Assembly (NCBI GenBank): GCA_047615875.1
Contig: JBLHGU010000132.1
Location: 1 to 13,524 of the forward strand
DNA from: JBLHGU01 sp047615875
GTDB taxonomy: Bacteria > Pseudomonadota > Gammaproteobacteria > Arenicellales > CAJQKF01
Direction: 5' to 3'
Length of the DNA: 13,524 nt
Shown: positions 1 to 6,638 of the stretch, piece after piece
How positions within the stretch are numbered: position 1 is the first letter of the stretch
Layout: the number at the start of each line of letters is the position of its first letter
The notes under the pieces: model-generated
Databases searched by the model: none
What the model saw: only the letters and a program-made list of their open reading frames with translations
Told to the model about the DNA's origin: nothing
Position numbers and translations under genes: made by a program

Positions 1-2
1 TC

Positions 3-404
3 TCTCGCAAGGATTTTGAATGTGAGAATATTGATGATCTGAAAGGCCTAAATCAAACTCATCCCTGGTTAGCATTCCTGATGATGTTGTTAATGTTTTC
101 CATGGCGGGTGTGCCTCCGACTGTTGGATTTTATGCCAAGTTGTCGGTGATAAATGCGCTAGTTTCTTCTGATTATATAGCTCTCGCTGTAGTGGCCGTT
201 TTGTTTGCCGTTATTGGTGCTTTTTACTATATAAGGGTAGTCAAGGTGATGTACTTTGATGATGCGGATTCAGAGCGAGTCGTTACTACCCAAAAAGGTG
301 CTGGAATACTGATTTCAATCAACGCGTTGGCAGTGTTGTGGGTGATGCCGTTTGTCGGTCTTTTGATTGATTTGTGCCTTAAGGCGGTCAGTGGTCTAGG
401 TTGA
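3..404 (+). CDS. nuoN: NADH-quinone oxidoreductase subunit N, 3' end (partial)
   Basis: This is the C-terminal 133 residues of NuoN, an antiporter-like membrane subunit of respiratory complex I that takes part in proton translocation coupled to NADH:quinone electron transfer. The reading frame is open to the left edge, so the true start lies outside the window. The visible part begins with a charged loop (IDDLKGLNQTHPWLAF) followed by the family signature FSMAGVPPTVGFYAKL, then two further hydrophobic segments (about 30 residues around YIALAVVAVLFAVIGAF, and one around LISINALAVLWVMPFVG). The pattern of a loop ending in a G-L-N sequence followed by the AGVPP helix is typical of NuoN rather than NuoL or NuoM, and the short C-terminus after the last helix fits. 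As nuoN is normally the last gene of the nuo operon, the rest of complex I should lie just upstream. Confidence 0.92.
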   Translation, partial: SRKDFECENIDDLKGLNQTHPWLAFLMMLLMFSMAGVPPTVGFYAKLSVINALVSSDYIALAVVAVLFAVIGAFYYIRVVKVMYFDDADSERVVTTQKGAGILISINALAVLWVMPFVGLLIDLCLKAVSGLG

Positions 405-604
405 TTTGAACACCGGTTAGTCGCTGAATTATCACCTCTTCAGTGCATTGAAGAAAGGCCAACCGTTAGATGCTGCGAACTGCTTTTTAGTAGAACGGTA
501 GAACTTCTCGAGTAGTTGGATTTAAACCTTACGAGGGGCGAAACTACGTTACCTTTGCCAGGCTCTATTACATACGTTAAAAGCCGCAAAACTGTGTTAA
601 TTTG

Positions 605-613
605 TGGTAAAAT
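605..613 (+). promoter_or_regulatory. Candidate extended -10 promoter for gyrA
   Basis: The sequence TGGTAAAAT has a TG one base upstream of a TAAAAT hexamer, i.e. an extended -10 element of a sigma-70 promoter. No good -35 box is found 16-18 bases upstream (GCAAAA region), which extended -10 promoters can tolerate. Transcription would start near 620, giving a leader of about 140 bases before gyrA. A GC-rich stretch (ACGCGCG) follows the -10 directly, a discriminator composition often linked to sensitivity to DNA supercoiling; gyrA is known in other bacteria to be induced by relaxation. The promoter is inferred from sequence only. Confidence 0.45.
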
Positions 614-628
614 ACGCGCGTTTTTTAC
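607..628. repeat. 22-base near-perfect palindrome over the gyrA promoter
   Basis: The arms read GTAAAA (607-612) and TTTTAC (623-628) around a central perfect palindrome ACGCGCGT (614-621). Only the T/T pair at 613 and 622 breaks the symmetry, so 10 of 11 positions pair. It overlaps the candidate -10 hexamer and the expected transcription start, the position expected for an operator. It could also form a small hairpin by chance, helped by the A/T runs. Confidence 0.6.
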
Positions 629-762
629 GCTTGCTATTACACCGCAAATCAATCCTTCTATTCGCAGAAATTTCGATAAAAAGCCGCTTCAATACTATTC
701 GGGTTTAAAACCAGAATCGGAATAAAGCGCAAAGGAAGTTTCTGCCAAAAACCCCGGCAAAT

Positions 763-3405
763 ATGACACAGTTCGCAAAAGAAACGATCCAGGCAAATCT
801 GGAACAGGAGATGCGGCAGTCCTACCTGGACTATGCAATGAGCGTTATTGTCGGACGCGCCCTGCCTGATGTCAGCGATGGTTTAAAACCAGTCCATAGA
901 CGGGTTTTGTATGCCATGTCCCAACTCGGTAACGATTGGAACAAGGCTTATAAAAAGTCGGCTCGTATTGTCGGTGACGTAATTGGTAAATATCACCCTC
1001 ACGGTGATACCGCAGTTTATGACACGATCGTTAGAATGGCTCAATCATTCTCCTTACGTTACCCATTAATTGATGGTCAGGGTAACTTTGGTTCAGTCGA
1101 TGGTGATTCCCCTGCAGCCATGCGATATACGGAGATCAGGCTGTCTCGCATCGCCCATGAGTTGTTAGCTGATCTGGAAAAGGAAACGGTAGATTTTGGT
1201 CTCAATTATGATGAGACTGAAACCCAACCACTGGTTTTACCCACACGTATACCAAACCTGCTGGTTAATGGATCTTCTGGTATTGCTGTGGGTATGGCGA
1301 CTAATATTCCGCCGCATAATCTGACCGAAGTTGTTAATGCCTGTCTTGCCCTGATTCGCAACCCTGAGATGACCGTTAGTGATCTAATGGAACATATTCC
1401 GGGTCCGGATTTTCCTACTGCAGGCATTATTAATGGCAGTCGCGGAATTCGGGAGGCTTACGAAACGGGTCGTGGAAAGGTTTACATACGCGCAAGAAAT
1501 CATATAGAGACAGATAAAAAATCTGACCGACCGCAGATTATTGTCACTGAGCTACCCTATCAGGTTAACAAAGCTAGATTGCTTGAAAAAATTGCCGATC
1601 TGGTAAAAAACAAGAAAATAGAAGGAATATCAGGTCTAAGGGATGAATCAGATAAGTCTGGAATGCGCATGGTTATTCAATTAAAGCGCAATGAAATCCC
1701 TGAAGTTGTAATAAATAACCTGTATCAGCAGACCCAGATGCAAAATGTGTTTGGCATGAACCTGGTCGCACTGGAAAATAATCAACCTAAGCTGTTCGGA
1801 CTGAAGAGAATGCTTGAGGCATTTCTTCGTCACCGCCGCGAAGTCGTTACTCGCCGCACGCTGTTTGATCTTAAGAAAGCCAGGGCAAGAGCACACATAT
1901 TGGAAGGACTTGCTGTCGCATTGGCCAATATTGATGCGGTAATCGTGCTCATTAGGCGTTCTGCAAATCCTCAGGAAGCCAAAGCCGGTTTGATTGGTTC
2001 AGACTGGCAGCCAGGCGCTGTAACGCAAATGCTGGATCGAACCGATTCAAGCGCTTCTCGCCCACTAGACGTTGATCCTGCCTATGGATTGCATAATGGC
2101 GTTTATAAGCTGTCACCAACCCAGGCGCAGGCTATCCTGGATTTGCGCCTGCATCGACTGACCGGGCTTGAACAGGAAAAAATTCTCAAGGAATTTACAG
2201 AAATAATTGAGTTAATCAAAGATCTGCTTGAAATACTTGAGGTGCCAGAACGCCTTCTTACTGAAATAGAGGGTGAGCTGCGGGATATTCTGGAACGCTA
2301 TGGTGACGAGCGACGCACGGAAATTCAACATGCTCAGGATGACTTAAATGACGAAGATTTGATTGCTCGGGAAGATATGGTCGTAACAATATCCCATGCC
2401 GGTTATGCAAAATCTCAGCCATTGTCTGAATACCAGGCTCAACGACGTGGTGGTCGCGGCAAAATGGCAGCTCAGACACGTGATGAAGATTTTGTTGAGC
2501 GCATGATTATTGCCAATAGTCACGATACCTTATTGTGCTTCTCCAATCAGGGTAAAGTTTACTGGATTAGAGTCTTTCAAATTCCACAGGCCGGAAGAAC
2601 TGCGCGGGGCAGACCACTTATAAATCTTCTACCGCTTGGACCTGAAGAAAAAATAACTGCATCACTTGCCCTTTCCGGTTATCCCGAAGGACATAGTATT
2701 ATCATGGCGACTGCGGCGGGCACAATCAAGAAATGTAATCTGGAGCGATTTAGCAGACCTCGCTCTAACGGTTTAATCGCCATAGATTTAAGACAGGATG
2801 ACAGACTAATCGGAGTGGCTTTGACGAATGGCGACAGCGATATCATGCTGTTTAACACTGGTGGTAAAGCAGTTCGTTTTCATGAATCTGATGTGCGTGA
2901 GATGGGTCGTACCGCTCAAGGCGTCCGTGGTATCAGCATCAAGTCAGACCAATCCGTTATATCTATGGTTGTTCTGACTGGCCAGGAAGAACAACAGGCG
3001 AGTATTCTTTCAAGTACCGAGCACGGATATGGAAAGCGAACATCAGTAGAAGAATACCCTCGCCACCGTCGAGGTGGTCAAGGTGTTATTTCGATTCAAA
3101 CCGAAGGTCGTAATGGCGTTGTGACGGGAGCACTATTAGTCGGTGAAAATGACGAAGTTATGCTCATATCCGATGGTGGGACATTGATTCGTACTCGTAT
3201 CAATGAAATATCAGTTATGAGCCGAAATACCCAGGGAGTTCGACTTATCAATTTAAGTAAGCAGGAAGCTTTAATCAGTATCAGTAAGGTTGAAGAGGAC
3301 CAGACTGGTAGTGATGTAGAAGACGACGACGCAGAGGCCAGCTCTGAGTCCAGTTCCGAATCTGATGCAACTATCGATTCCGATTCCTCAACACCTACCC
3401 ACTAG
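763..3405 (+). CDS. gyrA: DNA gyrase subunit A
   Basis: GyrA (880 aa) is the DNA breaking and rejoining subunit of gyrase, which works as GyrA2GyrB2 to introduce negative supercoils using ATP. The N-terminal half is a complete breakage-reunion domain: residue numbering matches E. coli from the start, with the catalytic tyrosine at Y122 in AAMRYTE and the quinolone-determining region around HPHGDTAVYD (Thr83, Asp87). Thr83 is the natural residue in Pseudomonas, where E. coli has Ser, so it is not evidence of acquired resistance. The C-terminal beta-pinwheel carries the GyrA-box QRRGGRG at 560-566, which separates gyrase from topoisomerase IV ParC, and a second box-like RRGGQG at 769-774. The protein ends in a Ser/Asp/Glu-rich tail. 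The start is set by homology, because no Shine-Dalgarno sits next to the ATG; the nearest, AAGGAAG, is about 24 bases upstream. Confidence 0.98.
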   Translation: MTQFAKETIQANLEQEMRQSYLDYAMSVIVGRALPDVSDGLKPVHRRVLYAMSQLGNDWNKAYKKSARIVGDVIGKYHPHGDTAVYDTIVRMAQSFSLRYPLIDGQGNFGSVDGDSPAAMRYTEIRLSRIAHELLADLEKETVDFGLNYDETETQPLVLPTRIPNLLVNGSSGIAVGMATNIPPHNLTEVVNACLALIRNPEMTVSDLMEHIPGPDFPTAGIINGSRGIREAYETGRGKVYIRARNHIETDKKSDRPQIIVTELPYQVNKARLLEKIADLVKNKKIEGISGLRDESDKSGMRMVIQLKRNEIPEVVINNLYQQTQMQNVFGMNLVALENNQPKLFGLKRMLEAFLRHRREVVTRRTLFDLKKARARAHILEGLAVALANIDAVIVLIRRSANPQEAKAGLIGSDWQPGAVTQMLDRTDSSASRPLDVDPAYGLHNGVYKLSPTQAQAILDLRLHRLTGLEQEKILKEFTEIIELIKDLLEILEVPERLLTEIEGELRDILERYGDERRTEIQHAQDDLNDEDLIAREDMVVTISHAGYAKSQPLSEYQAQRRGGRGKMAAQTRDEDFVERMIIANSHDTLLCFSNQGKVYWIRVFQIPQAGRTARGRPLINLLPLGPEEKITASLALSGYPEGHSIIMATAAGTIKKCNLERFSRPRSNGLIAIDLRQDDRLIGVALTNGDSDIMLFNTGGKAVRFHESDVREMGRTAQGVRGISIKSDQSVISMVVLTGQEEQQASILSSTEHGYGKRTSVEEYPRHRRGGQGVISIQTEGRNGVVTGALLVGENDEVMLISDGGTLIRTRINEISVMSRNTQGVRLINLSKQEALISISKVEEDQTGSDVEDDDAEASSESSSESDATIDSDSSTPTH

Positions 3406-3425
3406 TTCAGTTTGCCCACCATTCT

Positions 3426-3455
3426 GTTAACCTGACCGTTCCAGGTCAGGTTAAC
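3426..3455. repeat. Perfect 12-bp inverted repeat between gyrA and serA
   Basis: GTTAACCTGACC (3426-3437) is followed by a 6-base loop GTTCCA and the exact reverse complement GGTCAGGTTAAC (3444-3455). The stem is stable, but no T-run follows, so it is not a textbook intrinsic terminator. It lies 20 bases after the gyrA stop and 26 before the serA ATG. Likely roles are protection of the gyrA mRNA 3' end, partial termination that lowers serA read-through, or a binding site for a dimeric regulator. Confidence 0.85.
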
Positions 3456-3481
3456 CCACGCAGTTTTGGGAGAAACTTCAG

Positions 3482-4657
3482 ATGATTCAGAAAGAGTATG
3501 ACATTCAGGTTTTCAATAATATCTCTCGTCAGGGGCTAGAGCGCTTCCCTGCACAGTTTTATAATGCTGGATCAGAATGTCAGAATCCGGATGCAATCCT
3601 GTTGCGTTCTCAGAATTTGCACAGCTGGCAGCCACAGTCCCAGTTAAAAGCAGTGGGCAGGGCAGGTGCCGGATTTAATAATATTCCCGTAGATAAATTA
3701 TCCGACCTGGGGATTCCGGTATTTAACACCCCTGGCGCGAATGCCAACGCTGTTAAAGAGTTGGTGGTAGCTGGTTTGTTAATGGCCTGTAGAAATTTAG
3801 CCGAAGCCTGGCAATACACTAATGCGCTAACTGGCAGTGAAGACGAAATTAGTCAATTGGTAGAAACCGGTAAGAAACAGTTTTCGGGCACTGAATTACC
3901 TGGCAAGACATTAGGCGTGATTGGACTTGGTGCAATTGGTAGATCAGTGGCTGAGACTTGCTTGCAATTGGGCATGAACGTGATTGGTTATGACCCTATG
4001 CTAACAGTCGAGGGTGCCTGGAATCTTGATTCTCGGGTAAAACGGGCCACTAAGGTTAATGATTTGTTGCGCGAGTCAGATTACATTACCTTCCATGTTC
4101 CATTAAACGACGCGACCCGCAGTTTGATTAGTTCAGAATCTCTGCGCGTTCTGAAGCCCGGTGTTACCATCCTAAATTTCGCTCGCAGTGAAATCGTTGA
4201 CACCAATGCCGTATTGGCAGGATTGGAACATGGGCTGGTACGAAAGTTTGTGACAGACTTTCCAAGCGCAGAGCTAATTGCTCATCAGCGCGTTGTTAAT
4301 TTGCCTCATCTCGGCGCATCAACAGTTGAAGCCGAGGAGAATTGTGCACGTATGGTGGTTGATCAAGTGCGTGATTATCTGGAAAATGGCAATGTTCATA
4401 ATTCTGTTAATTTTCCAGATGTGGTTATGCCAAGAGGTTCACCATTTCGCTTGATAGTTGCTAATAGGAATGTTCCCAATATGCTAGGGCAAATTTCCAC
4501 TACAATGGCAGAAGCAGGTCTGAATATACATGACATGATTAATCAGTCTCGTGGTGATCTTGCTTATACAGTTACCGATGCGGGTAGTGAGATTCCACAA
4601 GCAGTGGTTGAGAAGATTTCATCACTGGATGGTGTGTTAAACGCGCGACTGGTTTAA
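3482..4657 (+). CDS. serA: D-3-phosphoglycerate dehydrogenase, ACT-domain type
   Basis: This 391-aa protein oxidises 3-phosphoglycerate to 3-phosphohydroxypyruvate with NAD+, the first step of serine synthesis in the cytosol. The Rossmann motif GLGAIG is at 148-153 with the NAD-ribose-binding acidic residue at D171 (GYDP). The catalytic set expected for D-2-hydroxyacid dehydrogenases is present: R235 (FARSE), E264 (DFPSAE) and H276 (PHLGAS). The loop between Glu and His is shorter than in E. coli SerA, which I recall as typical of a roughly 390-aa subfamily whose members read TDFP...PHLGAS. An ACT domain fills about residues 320-391 (ANRNVPNMLGQI...), probably sensing serine. The start is supported by GGGAG at 3468-3472, nine bases before the ATG. 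It occupies the slot between gyrA and pheA where serC lies in many gammaproteobacteria; no serC is in the window. A different D-2-hydroxyacid substrate is possible but less likely. Confidence 0.88.
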   Translation: MIQKEYDIQVFNNISRQGLERFPAQFYNAGSECQNPDAILLRSQNLHSWQPQSQLKAVGRAGAGFNNIPVDKLSDLGIPVFNTPGANANAVKELVVAGLLMACRNLAEAWQYTNALTGSEDEISQLVETGKKQFSGTELPGKTLGVIGLGAIGRSVAETCLQLGMNVIGYDPMLTVEGAWNLDSRVKRATKVNDLLRESDYITFHVPLNDATRSLISSESLRVLKPGVTILNFARSEIVDTNAVLAGLEHGLVRKFVTDFPSAELIAHQRVVNLPHLGASTVEAEENCARMVVDQVRDYLENGNVHNSVNFPDVVMPRGSPFRLIVANRNVPNMLGQISTTMAEAGLNIHDMINQSRGDLAYTVTDAGSEIPQAVVEKISSLDGVLNARLV

Positions 4658-4677
4658 AACCCCTGGTCACTTAATTA

Positions 4678-5730
4678 ATGACAGAATCCGCCCCTACCAA
4701 TAAAGCTCAGGTTAAGCTGCGATCCATCGACAAGCAATTGCAGGATTTGCTTGAGCAGCGAATTGAAGTTTCAAAACAACTTGCAGAGAGTTATAGGGCA
4801 GATTTTGAAGCGCAGACTTTGCTGAAGGTTAATCAACGCTTTTCGGTGCTCTATGCGGAAAGTGTGACAGCAGTGTTCAGAGATATCAATGCTATCTGCA
4901 GGCAAGGAGCGCAGCCATTGAGTGTGGTTGTGCTGGGTCCCGAGGGTACTTACACTGAAGCAGCCGCGCGCAAACATTTTGGTCGTAATATTAAGATTAA
5001 TTGCGCTATATCAATTGAAGATATATTTAGTAGTGTTGAATCTGGTGATGTTGCTTATGGCGTGACGCCCGTTGAGAACTCCACTGAGGGTGCTATCTCA
5101 AATAGCCTTGATCAATTACAAAGTACTAAACTTACTATTTGCGGCGAAATATTTTTACCAATTCGCCATTGCTTGCTGGCGATCCACAGCGATAAATTGT
5201 TGATTCGCAAAGTAGTTGCACATAGCCAATCTTTAGCTCAGTGTCGTCGTTGGTTGACAGCGAATATGCCAACTATAGAAACTGAGGCTGTTGCGAGTAA
5301 TGCTGAAGCCGCTAAAATGGCTGCTGATAATCCCACACTGGCTGCGATTGCTGGCGAAAATGTGGCTGAGATTTACGAGCTACAGATTTTGCAATCCGCT
5401 ATACAGGATGTTGCAGAAAATACCACCAGGTTTCTAGTGCTGGGTAGTCACTCAGTTGCTCCCAGTGGTAAAGATAAAACCAGTATTTTACTATCGACTC
5501 AAAACAAACCTGGCGCTCTATATGATTTATTGAAGCCGCTGGCTAAGTACAATATCAGTATGACCAAAATTGAATCACGACCATCCCGTGCGGGACTTTG
5601 GGAATATCTGTTCTATGTTGATCTGGAAGGGCACATAGAAGAAGAAAATATGGCTGATGCTCTTGATGCATTACGCCTGAATGCAGCATTATTCAAGTGG
5701 TTGGGCTCTTACCCCGCCGCAATTTCCTGA
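4678..5730 (+). CDS. pheA: Prephenate dehydratase (P-protein) with degenerate chorismate mutase-like N-terminus
   Basis: The C-terminal two thirds is a complete prephenate dehydratase, which turns prephenate into phenylpyruvate for phenylalanine synthesis. Motifs seen are GPEGTYTEAA (87-96), PVENSTEGAIS (131-141) and the catalytic TRF at 250-252. A regulatory ACT domain follows, with GAL at 279-281 and ESRP at 299-302, which bind phenylalanine in the family. The first 80 or so residues have the helical pattern of an AroQ chorismate mutase (IDKQLQDLLEQR) but the domain is short and several catalytic residues seem lost (see findings); the whole protein is 350 aa, about 15 shorter than the Pseudomonas form. 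An in-frame stop lies at 4672-4674, so the N-terminus cannot extend upstream. No Shine-Dalgarno is visible and the gap to serA is only 20 bases, suggesting translation coupled to serA. Dehydratase activity is well supported; mutase activity is doubtful. Confidence 0.93.
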   Translation: MTESAPTNKAQVKLRSIDKQLQDLLEQRIEVSKQLAESYRADFEAQTLLKVNQRFSVLYAESVTAVFRDINAICRQGAQPLSVVVLGPEGTYTEAAARKHFGRNIKINCAISIEDIFSSVESGDVAYGVTPVENSTEGAISNSLDQLQSTKLTICGEIFLPIRHCLLAIHSDKLLIRKVVAHSQSLAQCRRWLTANMPTIETEAVASNAEAAKMAADNPTLAAIAGENVAEIYELQILQSAIQDVAENTTRFLVLGSHSVAPSGKDKTSILLSTQNKPGALYDLLKPLAKYNISMTKIESRPSRAGLWEYLFYVDLEGHIEEENMADALDALRLNAALFKWLGSYPAAIS

Positions 5731-5752
5731 CTAAATTTAGTTGCCAACTTAA

Positions 5753-6637
5753 ATGAAGACTATAGATACACTGCTGGTAGTTGGTGTCGGACTGATAGGG
5801 GGGTCGCTCTCTCTGGCGTTAAAAAAACACGGTCTGGTTAATCACGTTATTGGCTATGGCAGAAATCAGTCCAATCTTGATCAAGGTGTGGAATTGGGTG
5901 TGATAGATGAAGCTTGTGCCGATCTGGGCGATGCCGCAGCCCGAGCCAACATCATTTTATTAGCCTGCCCGGTTGGTGCAATCGGGAACGTCCTGGATAC
6001 TCTGGTCGATAGAATATCTGACCAGACCATCATAACTGATGCAGGAAGTAGCAAGGGCTCCGTGGTTGATGTTGCCCGGAATTCATTAGGTGAAAAATTC
6101 TCCAGATTTGTACCAGGACATCCAATTGCTGGGTCTGAAAAATCTGGAGTAACCGCGGCATTTGCCGAACTATATGAAAAGCATCGAGTGTTGTTAACAC
6201 CTGTTGCAGAAACTGCCATTGATGCAGTGGAAAGAGTATCGGATATTTGGCGATCATCTGGTGCCACCGTAACTTGCATGGATCCCGCGGAACATGACAG
6301 AGTGCTTGGGTTAACTAGCCACTTGCCTCATGTGTTGGCTTACGCATTGGTTGATTATCTGTCTAGTCTGCCAGATGCAGAATCCTGTTTTGAACTTGCA
6401 GCGGGCGGTTTCTATGACTTTACCCGTATCGCGTCCAGCGACCCTATTATGTGGCGTGATATAACGCTGGAGAATCGAGAAAAAGTTTTAATGGCAATAG
6501 ATGGTTATCAAGCTCGTCTGGGAATACTTCGTGAATTAGTAGCAAATGGTAATGCCGGTGAAGTAGAGAAACTATTTCGTTCGGCGCGAGATTCGAGAAA
6601 TAAGTTATTGGACCGTCGCAAGACACAGGTAAGTTAG
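5753..6637 (+). CDS. tyrA: Prephenate dehydrogenase (monofunctional)
   Basis: This 294-aa enzyme decarboxylates and oxidises prephenate (or arogenate in some relatives) to the tyrosine precursor 4-hydroxyphenylpyruvate. The N-terminal nucleotide-binding fold carries GVGLIGGS at 11-18. The family motif GHPIAGSE contains H123, the catalytic histidine, and the helical C-terminal domain has the conserved TSHLPHVLAYAL and FTRIASSDPIMW segments. There is no fused chorismate mutase, unlike enteric TyrA, and no fused EPSP synthase, unlike the TyrA-AroA fusion annotated in Pseudomonas; instead aroA begins one base after the stop in another frame. No Shine-Dalgarno precedes the ATG, and the 22-base gap after pheA contains an AT-rich imperfect hairpin, so translation is probably coupled to pheA. 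The choice between prephenate and arogenate cannot be made from sequence. Confidence 0.93.
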   Translation: MKTIDTLLVVGVGLIGGSLSLALKKHGLVNHVIGYGRNQSNLDQGVELGVIDEACADLGDAAARANIILLACPVGAIGNVLDTLVDRISDQTIITDAGSSKGSVVDVARNSLGEKFSRFVPGHPIAGSEKSGVTAAFAELYEKHRVLLTPVAETAIDAVERVSDIWRSSGATVTCMDPAEHDRVLGLTSHLPHVLAYALVDYLSSLPDAESCFELAAGGFYDFTRIASSDPIMWRDITLENREKVLMAIDGYQARLGILRELVANGNAGEVEKLFRSARDSRNKLLDRRKTQVS

Positions 6638-6638
6638 C

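Larger units (their letters stand above)
405..762. other. nuoN-gyrA intergenic region, no gene supported
   Basis: These 358 bases hold no convincing gene. The only open frame on the + strand (69 codons, 516-725) runs across the candidate gyrA promoter, has no recognisable protein family and no ribosome binding site. No tRNA features were seen. What can be supported is a weak hairpin at 437-454 (6-bp stem, no T-run, so a poor terminator for the nuo operon), an extended -10 promoter element near 605-613 inside a near-perfect palindrome at 607-628, and an AAGGAAG purine tract at 732-738 that lies too far from the gyrA start to be a normal ribosome binding site. Confidence 0.7.

Noticed and set aside
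437..454. Hairpin TCTTCA/TGAAGA after nuoN as a terminator
   Set aside because: Only six base pairs, no GC-rich stem and no T-run.
516..725. 69-codon open frame upstream of gyrA
   Set aside because: It covers the candidate gyrA promoter, has no ribosome binding site and no recognisable family or domain; best seen as a chance frame in non-coding DNA.
1009..1026. GyrA Thr83 as a quinolone-resistance mutation
   Set aside because: Thr at this position is the natural residue in Pseudomonas-type GyrA and Asp87 is unchanged, so acquired resistance cannot be inferred.
5881..6279. 132-codon minus-strand open frame inside tyrA
   Set aside because: It is the reverse shadow of a well-supported coding gene, with Ser/Thr/Ala-rich content and no domain.
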